NCBI RefSeq assembly: GCF_040939785.1
Contig: NZ_CP162553.1
Location: forward strand, 5,537,001 to 5,601,000
Length of the DNA: 64,000 nt
Source of the DNA: Bradyrhizobium lupini
Lineage (GTDB): Bacteria; Pseudomonadota; Alphaproteobacteria; Rhizobiales; Xanthobacteraceae
Direction of reading: 5' to 3'
The notes below the pieces were generated by a model, which worked only from the letters and a program-made list of their open reading frames with translations, was not told the DNA's origin and made no database searches. This document shows positions 20,033 to 29,683 of this stretch, piece after piece. Numbering within the stretch: the stretch's first letter is position 1; each line of letters begins with the position of its first letter. A program made the position numbers and the translations under genes.

Positions 20033-21020
20033 GACCGATCCCGGCTGGGGCCGGAGCTTGCTGGCGTGTCTGGGCACGCTGATCGGGGCTGCGCTGCTGG
20101 TGCTCGCACTGATGGTGGCGGTCGATCCCTATGACAGCGGCAAGCTCGGCCTGCTTGGCATCGACGGCGTCGATAATCGTCTGACCAAAATCACGGCCGC
20201 GAGCCGCGCGCGGGATCCGGATTTCAATGCCGCGATCCTGGGTAATTCGACGGCGCAGATGATCGAGCCGGCGGAATTGTCGCGCGCAACCGGCCTGCGA
20301 TTCGTGCAGCTCTACATGACCGGTGCGTTCCCCCGCCAGGAACTCGCGGTGCTGGACTTCTTCCTGCGGAATCACCGGGAGGTCGGCGCACTGGTGATCG
20401 TGACTGACCCTGGCTGGTGCACGCATGCACGGGCGAAGGAGGAGGGCGGCGTCCCATTCCCCGACTGGCTCTATGACAGAACCGTCGTCACTTACGCTGC
20501 ACGCCTGATCTCCTGGCAGGCCATCGAGCACGCCTTTCAACGCATCAGCATCGGCCTTGGCCGGCGACCAAGGATGAACCCCGACGGCTTTGTCAGCTAC
20601 GAGGACATCTGGCCGCCGGGCCAATTCAAAGAAGTCGGCTGGCCCAGGGATCCGGCGCCGGCCTCGTCTGCCGAGATGCGGGCGACATTTCCCGAGATCG
20701 CTGCGCTGGCAGATATCGTCAGGGCATTGCCGGCCGATGTGCCCGTCGTCATCATCGTGCCGCCGACCTTGGCGACCACCGTGCCGAAGCCCGGTACGGA
20801 AGCCGCCTTGGAGCGCAGCGCCTGCGATGCCGCGCTGAAGAAAGTGGTCGCGGGCCGACCGCGCAGCAATTTCATCAGCTATCGCGTCGACAACGATCTC
20901 ACGCGCGACCGCGCCAATTTTGCCGACTTCATCCATTATCGCCCAATTCTCGCGCGCAAGATCGAGCAGGGGATCGATGCGAGCCTGCGCGATGGGGAGA
21001 GCGCGAAGATCGATTTCTGA
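20007..21020 (+). CDS. SGNH/DltD-like exported partner of the MBOAT protein
   Basis: A 337-residue protein with one N-terminal membrane anchor (LLACLGTLIGAALLVLALMV) and a periplasmic domain. Two SGNH-hydrolase marks are visible: the serine block ILGNSTAQM (block I, near residue 75) and a DxxH block near the C-terminus (FADFIHYRPILARKI). This pattern is found in DltD, AlgJ/AlgX and PatB, which work with MBOAT proteins. ATG 20007 lies within the end of the MBOAT gene, showing tight coupling. The overall family is not one I can name, so DltD-like is a role-based comparison. It ends only 6 bp from the converging ligase gene. Confidence 0.75.
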   Translation: MSSSTSSSETDPGWGRSLLACLGTLIGAALLVLALMVAVDPYDSGKLGLLGIDGVDNRLTKITAASRARDPDFNAAILGNSTAQMIEPAELSRATGLRFVQLYMTGAFPRQELAVLDFFLRNHREVGALVIVTDPGWCTHARAKEEGGVPFPDWLYDRTVVTYAARLISWQAIEHAFQRISIGLGRRPRMNPDGFVSYEDIWPPGQFKEVGWPRDPAPASSAEMRATFPEIAALADIVRALPADVPVVIIVPPTLATTVPKPGTEAALERSACDAALKKVVAGRPRSNFISYRVDNDLTRDRANFADFIHYRPILARKIEQGIDASLRDGESAKIDF

Positions 21021-21026
21021 ATCGTC

Positions 21027-22727
21027 TCAGCCGAGCTGTTCGAACCCGCCATCGAGCCAGAGCTTGCGTGCCAGCTTGCGCTGGATCTTGCCGCTGGTGG
21101 TCTTCGGCAGCGTGCCGGGCCGGATCAGCGCGATGTGACGCGCGGAGAGTTCGTGGTTGTCGGCGACGGCCTCGCGAATTCGGCCCTTGATCGCTTCGGT
21201 GTCGATCGAGTGGCGCGCGGTGCGCTCGATTTCCTGGACGATGACGAGCATTTCTTCGCCGGTCTCGTCCGGCACCGAGAACGCCGCGCCGCAGTTTTCG
21301 CGCAAAGCTCCATCGAGCGATTGCACCGTGCGCTCCACGTCCTGCGGATAATGGTTGATGCCACGGATGATGATGAGGTCCTTGATCCGTCCCGTGACGA
21401 ACAATTCGCCTGTGACGTCGATGAAGCCGAGGTCGCCGGTGCGCAGCCACGCTCCGTCTTCGCCGGCAATCTGCGCATTGAGCCCCTCGCGCGTCGCCTC
21501 GTCGTTGCGCCAATAGGCGCGGGCAATATTGGCCCCACTCACCCATATCTCACCGACGCGGTCCGCGGGCAGCCGCGTGCGTTTGTCCGCGTCCACGATG
21601 GCGATCCGTTCGCCGGTGAGCGGGCGCCCGCAGCCGACGGCGACCTGTGTATCTTCGGCGTCGGAAGGCGCCTGCGCCGCATGCGCCTGCAGCGCCGTGC
21701 GGCTCACGCTGCGTGTGACATGACCGCCGCCACGGCGTCCGCCGGAAATCAGGAGCGTCGCTTCCGCCATTCCGTAGGCGGGATACATTGCGCGCGGATC
21801 GAAGCCGTGGGGCGCAAATGTCTGGATGAACCGCTCGATGGTTTCCGCATGCACCGGTTCTGCGCCGTTCAGTGCGATCCTGAGCGAGGACAGCTCGATG
21901 CCTTCCATCTGGTCGGCGCGATAGCGGCTGACGCAGAAATCGAAGCCGAAGTTCGGGCTGCATGCCACTTCCGCGCGATAACGCGCGATCGCGCGCAGCC
22001 AGCCGAGCGGCCGCTGCATGAACGCGTTCGGCGCCATCAGTACGCAGGTCGCGCCGACATAGAGCGCTTGCAGCGCGTTCAGGATCAGCCCCATGTCGTG
22101 ATAGAGCGGCACCCAATTGACGTAAGTCGATTGCCGGCTGTTGCCGAGCGCGAGCCGGATCATCTCGAGATTGGCGAGCAGATTGGCGTGGCTCACCATT
22201 ACGCCTTTGGGCGCGGACGTCGAGCCGGAGGTGTATTGCAGGAAGGCGATGTCGTCCGGCGCCGGCTCGGGTAGTTCGATTGTCTCACCTTCGGCCGCGG
22301 CGAGATCGACCTCGATCCAGCGAATGTGCTCATGCGCGAAGCGTGCCCGCAAATCACCGCGGAGCGCGACGGCCGAATTGGTCAGCGCCACCGCCGGCGT
22401 GCAATTGGCGAGGATCGCGGCGCTGGCATCGCGCGCGCCGTTTCGCCGCGGCATCATCATCGGCACGGCGATGATGCCGGCCATCAGACAGCCGAAGAAC
22501 GCCACCATGAATTCGATGCCGGGCGGAAACACCAGGATGGCGCGATCGCCGGGACGCGCGGCCACGGTCAGTCGCGACGCGAGCGCGCCCGCGGCATCGT
22601 GCAGCTGTCGAAAGCTGAGGACAGCGTCCTCCGTCCCGCGATCGGAGACGAAGACATAGGCGCGGTCGTCGGCCTGCTCCGCCGCACGCCGGGCCAGCAA
22701 TGCCACGAGCGAGCGGAAGGTTTCCAT
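21027..22727 (-). CDS. Fatty-acyl-AMP ligase (FAAL-type adenylating enzyme)
   Basis: Activates a fatty acid as acyl-AMP and would pass it to the ACP encoded just upstream. The product is about 566 residues, with the adenylation motifs A3 (YTSGSTSAPKGV), A5 region (YPAYGMAEATLL), A7 (WLRTGDLGFID), A8 (GRIKDLIIIRGINHYPQDVE) and the A10 lysine (TTSGKIQRK). The wording of A8 and the AVALTNSAVA segment are typical of FAALs rather than CoA ligases. The start is uncertain: ATG 22727 (METFRSLV) or TTG 22745. It starts 24 bp (or 6 bp) after the ACP stop, so the two genes form an operon. Confidence 0.9.
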   Translation of the reverse strand: METFRSLVALLARRAAEQADDRAYVFVSDRGTEDAVLSFRQLHDAAGALASRLTVAARPGDRAILVFPPGIEFMVAFFGCLMAGIIAVPMMMPRRNGARDASAAILANCTPAVALTNSAVALRGDLRARFAHEHIRWIEVDLAAAEGETIELPEPAPDDIAFLQYTSGSTSAPKGVMVSHANLLANLEMIRLALGNSRQSTYVNWVPLYHDMGLILNALQALYVGATCVLMAPNAFMQRPLGWLRAIARYRAEVACSPNFGFDFCVSRYRADQMEGIELSSLRIALNGAEPVHAETIERFIQTFAPHGFDPRAMYPAYGMAEATLLISGGRRGGGHVTRSVSRTALQAHAAQAPSDAEDTQVAVGCGRPLTGERIAIVDADKRTRLPADRVGEIWVSGANIARAYWRNDEATREGLNAQIAGEDGAWLRTGDLGFIDVTGELFVTGRIKDLIIIRGINHYPQDVERTVQSLDGALRENCGAAFSVPDETGEEMLVIVQEIERTARHSIDTEAIKGRIREAVADNHELSARHIALIRPGTLPKTTSGKIQRKLARKLWLDGGFEQLG

Positions 22728-22751
22728 GGGTTGCGCCGACTTCAACCGCCC

Positions 22752-23006
22752 TCAGGCGGCGGGGCGGATTGCGCGCTTGTCGGCGAGAAACCGCGACAAC
22801 GCCTCAACGGTCGGATGGTCGTAGAAGTCGTCCGTCGACAGCTCGAGGTCGAGCTTCTCCTCGAGTTCCATCATCAGGTAGACCAGCATCGCCGAATCGA
22901 GGCCGAGGCGGCTGAATTTCGTGCCGATATCGACGCGGTCGCTCGAAATTCGCAGGATATTTGCCAGGGCGGTAACGCAGAAATCCGAAATCTGCTCGCG
23001 TGTCAT
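22752..23006 (-). CDS. Acyl carrier protein
   Basis: An 84-residue acidic carrier protein. The phosphopantetheine attachment serine is in FSRLGLDSAMLVYLM (Ser38), within the expected four-helix fold, and the third helix region reads FYDHPTVEALSRFL, as in PKS/NRPS-type carrier domains. The start is ATG 23006 (MTREQISDF). It directly precedes the fatty-acyl-AMP ligase, and ligase plus free-standing ACP is the classic arrangement for making an acyl thioester outside the normal fatty-acid cycle. It matches the role of DltC. Confidence 0.93.
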   Translation of the reverse strand: MTREQISDFCVTALANILRISSDRVDIGTKFSRLGLDSAMLVYLMMELEEKLDLELSTDDFYDHPTVEALSRFLADKRAIRPAA

Positions 23007-23230
23007 GTCATGTCCCAGAAACAATGGGAACGACAATAGGGGCGACCCCCTGGTTGTCAATTTGGTCGGAACGCCGCCGCGTTGAAGGTTGTGGACTGTT
23101 GCTTCCTTGCGTCGGCCGGTGCCCAATCCGTGCACGGGCTGGCGCCATTTCCTGCGGTCGATTGCGGCAAGCGCCCGTCGCGGCAGCGGCTTCCTGATTC
23201 GCTGGCGCGGCAACGCCGCGTTCAAGTAGG

Positions 23231-24010
23231 TCAGTTCTGGTAGTAATAGCCACGCGGTTGGTAAACCTGCCGGGGCTGCGGCTGATAGTAGGTGCCCTGC
23301 TGGCCGTAGCCCTGATTGTAGTATTGCTGCGGCTGCGGCTGATAGACCTGCGCGTCATAGAGCGGGCGGCTGCCGCGCGGCGCGGGGTAGCGCGCGCCGG
23401 TGTCGCTGCCGTCGGCCGGATAGATGTAGTTGTCGTCTTGCGGCATGTAGCGGCGGGCAGGTGCGGCCTGAGGCGTCAGGTTCACGGGATCGCCTGATGT
23501 GGCGTACTGCTCTTCGGCGGGCTGCAGCGCGCGGGCCACTGCCGTGGGATTGCGGCCACGCGGATTGCGGGCGAGCGCCACCTGCGCCGAGCCGGTCAGC
23601 GTTACCGTGGTGTTGAGCACGCCCTGCTGCTGCACCAGCGCGTAGAGCGTGGTGGCATTCTGGCGCGACAGCCGCACGCAGCCATGCGAGGCGGGCGTGC
23701 CGAGCCGGCCGACCGAGTCGGTGCCGTGGATGGCGTGCCCGACCTTGGTGAAGAAGATCGCGTGCGGCATCGGCGCGTCGTCGAATTCCTTGGAATAGTG
23801 ATCCTCTTCCATGCGGAAGGCGCGGAACGCGCCGTTCGGCGTCTCCCGCGAGGGGATGCCTGTCGACACCGGCCAGTGGTAGCGCGCGACGCCGTCGACG
23901 GCGACGGTCATCTGCTGATTGTCCTTGTCGACGGTGATGTCGACCTTGGCCTGCGCGGCGCCCGCGCTCAAAAGCATCAGGGAGGTGAAAGCAATAAAAA
24001 ACGAACGCAT
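23231..24010 (-). CDS. L,D-transpeptidase (YkuD family), secreted
   Basis: A periplasmic enzyme that forms 3-3 crosslinks in peptidoglycan or attaches proteins to it. The 259-residue product has a signal peptide (FFIAFTSLMLLSAGAAQA), then the YkuD domain directly after it, with the catalytic motif HGTDSVGRLGTPASHGCVRL containing the conserved His and Cys. The last 100 residues are a low-complexity Gln/Tyr/Pro tail. ATG 24010 (MRSFFIAF) is preferred; 24037 would add nine residues. It lies upstream of the ACP gene in the same direction, 224 bp away, with no clear link to the acyl cassette beyond both acting on the envelope. Confidence 0.92.
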   Translation of the reverse strand: MRSFFIAFTSLMLLSAGAAQAKVDITVDKDNQQMTVAVDGVARYHWPVSTGIPSRETPNGAFRAFRMEEDHYSKEFDDAPMPHAIFFTKVGHAIHGTDSVGRLGTPASHGCVRLSRQNATTLYALVQQQGVLNTTVTLTGSAQVALARNPRGRNPTAVARALQPAEEQYATSGDPVNLTPQAAPARRYMPQDDNYIYPADGSDTGARYPAPRGSRPLYDAQVYQPQPQQYYNQGYGQQGTYYQPQPRQVYQPRGYYYQN

Positions 24011-24302
24011 CTGACTCGTGGCCTCCGGCCTGTTCATACTAGGCGCCGCGGCTCTCCGTCCCCCCGGCGTGCATTATGCCTGCAATCGCGCTTTCGTTCC
24101 AGCGGCCTGCAAAGCAAACCTTATTGCCATCGTTAACGGGACGCCCGGCGTAAGCAAGGCCGCTTTGTGCCGCAAAGCGAGCGGCAGCGCTGACATTTTC
24201 GCGAGCGGGAGATGCGTTCACAACGCCGACAATTCATCACAATGGTGCAACCATCCGGGGCGCAACCATTTGGCCGCATCGGCGTTGACGATCGCTGCCT
24301 CG

Positions 24303-24324
24303 ACCGGCCGCTTCCGCGGCCGGT
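24303..24324 (+). other. Perfect 9-bp hairpin just upstream of the glycine-zipper gene
   Basis: ACCGGCCGC (24303-24311) and GCGGCCGGT (24316-24324) pair around a TTCC loop, and three more T residues follow. It looks like a terminator or attenuator, placed only 20 bp before the start codon at 24344. The rest of the 24011-24337 gap holds no gene; an 8-bp direct repeat GCAACCAT occurs twice near 24245 and 24261. Confidence 0.5.
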
Positions 24325-24343
24325 TTTACCTTTGGGAATGAAG

Positions 24344-24667
24344 ATGAACAAAGTCTGCGTCGCCGCCGCTTCTCGGCCGGCTGGTCTGCCTTTCCGTGTG
24401 CTCTTCGCTGGCGCCGCCGTTCTGGCCGCGCTGTCCTGCGTCCCCCAGCCTGGCCATGCCCAAGGCATCGTTCGGGGCGCCCAGGAAGGTTCTTATGAAG
24501 GCAACCGGATCGCCGGCCCCGTCGGCGGCGTGGTTGGGGGCGCGGTCGGCGCCGGTGTCGGCGGTGCCGTCGGCGCGGTCGAGGGGGTGTTCGGCATTCC
24601 CCATCGCGGCCACCGTCGGTGTCGCGGCTATTACGACGGATACAACCGCTTCCACTGCTATCGGTAG
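24344..24667 (+). CDS. Small exported glycine-zipper protein
   Basis: A 107-residue product with an N-terminal signal peptide (LFAGAAVLAALSCVPQPGHAQ) and a Gly/Val/Ala-rich segment (PVGGVVGGAVGAGVGGAVGA) of the glycine-zipper type, which usually packs in or on a membrane. The C-terminus is rich in His, Arg and Tyr, with two cysteines (RRCRGYYDGYNRFHCYR). No named family recognised. ATG 24344 has GGGA 7 bp upstream; ATG 24338 is in frame two codons earlier. Similar small exported proteins are common in Bradyrhizobium. Confidence 0.75.
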   Translation: MNKVCVAAASRPAGLPFRVLFAGAAVLAALSCVPQPGHAQGIVRGAQEGSYEGNRIAGPVGGVVGGAVGAGVGGAVGAVEGVFGIPHRGHRRCRGYYDGYNRFHCYR

Positions 24668-24676
24668 AGCTTGCGA

Positions 24677-24703
24677 TTCCGGGGCGCGCGCGTGCCCCCG
24701 GAA
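24677..24703. terminator. Hairpin between converging genes
   Basis: TTCCGGGG (24677-24684) pairs with CCCCGGAA (24696-24703) around a GC-rich loop. It sits between the stop of the glycine-zipper gene and the stop of the ABC-2 permease and could terminate both. No T-run follows, so it may instead be a fragment of the local palindromic repeat family. Confidence 0.45.
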
Positions 24704-24714
24704 TGACGGCCGGA

Positions 24715-25472
24715 TCAGTTCTTCAACCGATATCCCGTGCGGAAAATCCACCAGATCACGACCAGGCAGATCACCAGGAACGCCGTTGTCATGCCGATGC
24801 TGACGGCCATGCTGACGTCCGCGATCTCGTAGAAGCTCCAGCGGAAGCCGGAGATCAGATAGACGACCGGATTGAGCAGCGCCACCGTGCGCCAGGCGGG
24901 CGGCAGCATGTCGATGGAATAGAAGCTGCCGCCGAGGAAGGTCAACGGCGTCACCACCAGCATCGGGATCATCTGCAGCTTTTCGAATCCGTCGGCCCAG
25001 ATGCCGATGATGAAGCCGAACAGGCTGAACGTCACCGCCGTCAGCACAAGGAAGGCCAGCATCCAGACCGGATGATGGATGTGCAGCGGCACGAACAGGC
25101 CAGCCGTGGCGAGGATGATCAGGCCGAGGATGATCGATTTGGTCGCGGCCGCGCCGACATAGCCGAGCACGATCTCGAAATAGGAGATCGGCGCCGACAG
25201 GATCTCGTAGATCGTGCCGGTGAATTTCGGGAAGTAGATGCCGAACGAGGCGTTGGCGATGCTCTGCGTCAGCACCGAGAGCATGATCAGGCCCGGCACG
25301 ATGAAGGTGCCGTAGCTGACGCCCTCGACCTGGCTGATGCGCGAGCCGATCGCGGCGCCGAACACCACGAAATACAGCGAGGTCGAGACCACCGGCGAGA
25401 CGATGCTTTGCAGCAGCGTGCGCCAGGTGCGCGCCATTTCGAACAGGTAGATGGCGCGGACAGCGCGGTAGT

Positions 25473-25476
<4 letters not shown>
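24715..25476 (-). CDS. ABC-2 type transporter permease
   Basis: A 253-residue membrane subunit of an ABC exporter. About six hydrophobic segments are visible, and the conserved ABC-2 pattern ([22 protein letters not shown] near the N-terminus, then [10 protein letters not shown] and [17 protein letters not shown]) is present. The start ATG 25476 overlaps the stop of the ATPase gene by four bases (ATGA), so translation is coupled. The permease resembles NodJ-type and related exporters, but no nod genes are nearby and the substrate is unknown. Confidence 0.9.
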
Positions 25477-26396
<920 letters not shown>

Positions 26397-26676
26397 GATG
26401 GCCGCAAGTCTGAGGGGCTAAGGCTGGGGAGGGGAGGCTGGAACCTACCGGGAGGGGCGGGTCAGCGGAGCCCTGACATAGGAAGGCCCTTGCGCGGCTG
26501 CAATTAGCGGGAGAAAAATGGCCTCGAAACAGCTCCTTCCCTGGCAGGTTTCGGGCAAGTGTTGCGCGATGGTCACGGCTTGATGCTAAGATCGTCGTTC
26601 ACGCGGCTCTTTGTTGCGTCTGCGAGCAGGCCATGGCTACGATTCCGGCCGAAGCATATTCCCAGGGAAAAGATCG

Positions 26677-27390
26677 ATGAGACCGAACGGCCGTCACACC
26701 GCTGGCGTCAGCCAGTTGTCCGCCCTCCGTGCCTGGGCGATGGGCCTGCTCCTGCTGTCAGCTGTTGCCATCAGCCCGACCACCGCCAAGGCGGCGCCAA
26801 GCCAGGCTGCCGTCGCGACCACGCATGTCTACCTGCTCCGCGGCGTGCTCAACATCTTCTCGCTCGGGCTCGACACGATCGGCGCCCGGCTCCAGGCGCA
26901 GGGCATCCCGGTGACCGTGGCGAATTTCGTGTCCTGGTCCTCGCTCGCGGATGAGGCCGCGACCGCCTACAAGGCCGGCCGGCTCAAGACCATCGTACTG
27001 GTCGGGCACTCCTCCGGCGCGACTGCGCTGCCAGACATGATCGCCAAGCTCAACCGTCTCGGCGTGCCCGTGAAACTCGCGATCGGGCTCGACTCCGTGT
27101 TCAAGACCAAGCTGTCGACCGGCGCGGAGCGCTACATCAACATCTATATCGGCGACGGCCCCGGCGAGCCGGTGAAGCGCGCGGACGGTTTTCGCGGCAA
27201 GCTCGACAATGTCGACGTCCGCGGCTCCGGCGTCGGCCACATCTCGATCGACAAGAACGAAGCGATCCAGCGCCGCGTGATTGCCGAGATCGACGCCGCA
27301 ATCATGCGCTCGCGCGCACCGGCTCCGGTTGCCGAACCCGGCGCGCCCAGGTCGGCGCGCTCGGCGGCGGCAACGGCTCCCCGGAATTAA
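26677..27390 (+). CDS. Exported alpha/beta-hydrolase-like protein (paralogue of 30538-31470)
   Basis: A 237-residue protein with a signal peptide (MGLLLLSAVAISPTTAKA) and a lipase-type nucleophile elbow, VGHSSGATALPDM, suggesting a Ser esterase or lipase fold. It begins its mature part with THVYLLRGVLNIFSLGLDTI. The pattern is shared along its length with the protein at 30538: xYLxRG, GHSxG, ERxINIYxxD and HIxIxKxxxIxRxV. The catalytic acid and histidine are not assigned with confidence; the His in GVGHISIDKN is conserved in both. ATG 26677 has AGGGAAAAG upstream. The substrate is unknown; periplasmic localisation is expected. Confidence 0.8.
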   Translation: MRPNGRHTAGVSQLSALRAWAMGLLLLSAVAISPTTAKAAPSQAAVATTHVYLLRGVLNIFSLGLDTIGARLQAQGIPVTVANFVSWSSLADEAATAYKAGRLKTIVLVGHSSGATALPDMIAKLNRLGVPVKLAIGLDSVFKTKLSTGAERYINIYIGDGPGEPVKRADGFRGKLDNVDVRGSGVGHISIDKNEAIQRRVIAEIDAAIMRSRAPAPVAEPGAPRSARSAAATAPRN

Positions 27391-27415
27391 GCCGTTCGCC
27401 GCAAGCAGGTGAATT

Positions 27416-27450
27416 GACAATGCCGCCGTCACGCCGACGGCGGCATTGTC
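27416..27450 (+). terminator. Perfect 15-bp hairpin after the hydrolase gene
   Basis: GACAATGCCGCCGTC (27416-27430) and its exact complement at 27436-27450 enclose a 5-nt loop, 26 bp after the stop. The stem is very stable. No T-run follows, so it may act as a factor-dependent terminator or an mRNA 3'-end stabiliser. Confidence 0.65.
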
Positions 27451-27803
27451 GTATCTGCACAAGCCAAGCTCGATCACCCGCCGGTCGAGGAAGGGAACTC
27501 GGCGTACGATCTGGTGTTGTTACAGCATGACAAGCGGACGAAACGTCGGCCCCATGGCGGTTCAGCCCGAGCGGATATGGGCCGGTCGGCCTGTTTCCGA
27601 AAATGTCCTTGAGAAAAAGCCGCAGCCTCAATCGAGCCAGTTGAGCGCGACGCGAGCCGGCTTGTTAAGACAGCACGCGCTGCGGACGCAGCGTGCGTTG
27701 CTCGCCGGCAACAGCGACGGCCGCAAGAGTTCCTCGAAGTGCAAGAGTTCCTCGAATTGACAGGCCGGCCTTCCGGTGTGCCGTCTGTCTGGGGCCAGTC
27801 CAC
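27451..27803. other. Gene-free stretch upstream of the zinc-ribbon peptidase
   Basis: About 350 bp with no supported gene; the short open frames here lack a ribosome-binding site and recognisable content. The only structure seen is an 18-bp tandem duplication (27723-27740 and 27741-27758, unit GCAAGAGTTCCTCGAAGT, two mismatch-tolerant copies). Confidence 0.5.
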
Positions 27804-28793
27804 GTGAAGATCTTTCAGTGCCCGTCATGCCGCCATCCTGTCTCGTTCGAGCACATCGCGTGCGCGAATTGCAGCACTGAGCTGGCGTTCGACTCCTCGC
27901 GCATCGAGATGACTAGGCTTGCATCCCATCAATCTTGCCGTAACCGCGAGATCATCGGCTGCAACTGGTGTGTCGAGGGCGCGGACTGGTATTGCGGCTC
28001 GTGCCGCCTCACGCGCACAATTCCAAACCTCGGCAGCACCAGAAACATCATGCTCTGGCGCCTTATGGAGGAAGCCAAGCGCCGTCTTCTCTATGATCTC
28101 AGTCGCCTCAAGCTTCCGCTCGCATCGCGCAACGGCGCAGAATTGGCTTTCGACATTCTTTCGGACGAGGTCGGTCCGATCGTGACGGGGCATCTCTCGG
28201 GCCTGATCACGCTCAACCTTGCGGAGGCCGACGATGTCGAACGAGAATCTCGCCGCGTGGCGTTCCGGGAGCCGTACCGCACGCTGCTCGGGCATTTCCG
28301 GCACGAGATCGGTCACTTCTATTGGGACCTGCTCGTCGACGGCACGACATTCCAGGCCCCGTTCAAGCTGATCTTCGGTGACCAGGCGCAGGACTATCAG
28401 GCCGCGATCAACTCCTATTACAGCCGCGCCGATCGTTCATACGACCGAAGCGGCTTCATCAGCGAGTACGCCACGTCCCACCCCTGGGAGGATTGGGCGG
28501 AAACGTTCGCGCATTTCCTGCATATCGTGTCGACGCTCGACTCGCTGGCAGGTTTGCCGTTGGCGCTGGACGAGCGCGCCCGGCAGACCCTGACGGATCC
28601 CTATCTCGAGAGCGACTTCGAGGCACTCCTGGCACTGTGGATGCCGCTTGCTCGCAGCATCAACGAACTCAACCGCTCGCTCGGGATGAGCGATGCGTAT
28701 CCCTTCGACATATCGCCGGCGGTCAAAGGCAAGCTGCATCTCGTCCATATGGCGATCAGCGCATTCCGCGCTCAGCAGAGCCTGGCGGCGTAA
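27804..28793 (+). CDS. Zinc-ribbon plus HExxH metallopeptidase-like protein
   Basis: A 329-residue protein, probably cytoplasmic (no signal peptide). The N-terminus is a zinc ribbon (CPSC at residues 6-9 and CANC about 15 residues later), then a second Cys cluster (SCRNREIIGCNWC and YCGSC). The central domain has HExxH in FRHEIGHFYWDLL, and a likely third ligand downstream in the acidic HPWEDWAETFAHFLH segment. This layout matches the family annotated as putative zinc-binding metallopeptidases (DUF-type, Peptidase_Mx). The start is GTG 27804 (VKIFQCPSC), where the ribbon begins. The physiological substrate is not known. Confidence 0.85.
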   Translation: MKIFQCPSCRHPVSFEHIACANCSTELAFDSSRIEMTRLASHQSCRNREIIGCNWCVEGADWYCGSCRLTRTIPNLGSTRNIMLWRLMEEAKRRLLYDLSRLKLPLASRNGAELAFDILSDEVGPIVTGHLSGLITLNLAEADDVERESRRVAFREPYRTLLGHFRHEIGHFYWDLLVDGTTFQAPFKLIFGDQAQDYQAAINSYYSRADRSYDRSGFISEYATSHPWEDWAETFAHFLHIVSTLDSLAGLPLALDERARQTLTDPYLESDFEALLALWMPLARSINELNRSLGMSDAYPFDISPAVKGKLHLVHMAISAFRAQQSLAA

Positions 28794-28815
28794 CTCTCGC
28801 GGAGGACAGCCCCCG

Positions 28816-29667
28816 TTACGTCAGGAAGGTACGAATGCTGTCCGCGATTTCCTTCGCGTGCGTCTCCAGCGCGAAATGACCGGTGTCAAAGAACTGCACC
28901 ACGGCGTTCGGATTATCGCGCTTGAACGCTTCGGCGCCGGGCGGAATAAAGAATGGGTCGTTCTTGCCCCAGACCGCGAGGAACGGCGGCGTGTGCTTGC
29001 GGAAATAGTCCTGGAAGGCCGGATAGAGCGCGACGTTGCTCTTGTAGTCGCCGAACAGGTCGAGCTGCACGTCGTCCGAGCCCGGGCGCGCAAGGTAGAA
29101 ATTGTCGAGGTTCTGGCCGTCCGGTGACACGGTCATCGGATCGGGGACGCCATGCGTGTACTGCCAGCGCGTCGCTTCCGGCGTGAGGAGCGCGCGTAGC
29201 GCGTCGCGATTGGCCGGCGACGGATCCTGCCAATAGGTCTTGAGCGGAGTCCAGTCGTCGCTGAGCCCTTCCTCGTAGGCGTTGCCGTTCTGTGAGATGA
29301 TTGCCGTGATCCGCTCGGGGTGACTGAGCGCAAGCCGGAAACCAGTCGGCGCGCCGTAATCGAAAACGTAGACCGCGAAACGGTCGAAGCCGATCATTTC
29401 GGTGAAGCGTTCGATCACGCGCGCGAAATTGTCGAACGTGTAACGGAAGCTTTCGCGCGAAGGCATGTCGGATTGGCCGAAGCCGGGAAGGTCGGGCGCC
29501 ACGATATGAAACCTGTCCGCCAGCAGCGGGATGAGGTCACGAAACATGTGGCCTGCGCTGGGGAAGCCGTGCAGCAGCAGGAGTTTTGGCGCTCCGACAC
29601 GACCGGCCTCGCGATAGAACCCCTTGAAGCCCTCGACATCCGCGGTGCGGTACGCGATTGCGGCCAT
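28816..29667 (-). CDS. Alpha/beta-fold hydrolase with Asp nucleophile (epoxide hydrolase/dehalogenase-like)
   Basis: A 283-residue cytoplasmic hydrolase. HGFPSAGHMF forms the oxyanion-hole region, and the nucleophile elbow reads VFDYGAPTG: an Asp rather than Ser, as in epoxide hydrolases and haloalkane dehalogenases. The catalytic His is in FDTGHFALETH and the acid is probably in WGKNDPFF. ATG 29667 is preceded by TGGAGA at good spacing; upstream in-frame ATGs at 29679 and 29691 are less likely. It is divergent from a CGNR-type regulator, 124 bp away, with inverted repeats between them, so it is a probable target of that regulator. Confidence 0.87.
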   Translation of the reverse strand: MAAIAYRTADVEGFKGFYREAGRVGAPKLLLLHGFPSAGHMFRDLIPLLADRFHIVAPDLPGFGQSDMPSRESFRYTFDNFARVIERFTEMIGFDRFAVYVFDYGAPTGFRLALSHPERITAIISQNGNAYEEGLSDDWTPLKTYWQDPSPANRDALRALLTPEATRWQYTHGVPDPMTVSPDGQNLDNFYLARPGSDDVQLDLFGDYKSNVALYPAFQDYFRKHTPPFLAVWGKNDPFFIPPGAEAFKRDNPNAVVQFFDTGHFALETHAKEIADSIRTFLT

Positions 29668-29683
29668 GACATTCTCCATCTTA

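Noticed and set aside
27446..27760. 104-codon open frame upstream of the zinc-ribbon protein
   Set aside because: No ribosome-binding site, low-complexity Ser/Lys end and a tandem repeat; not supported.
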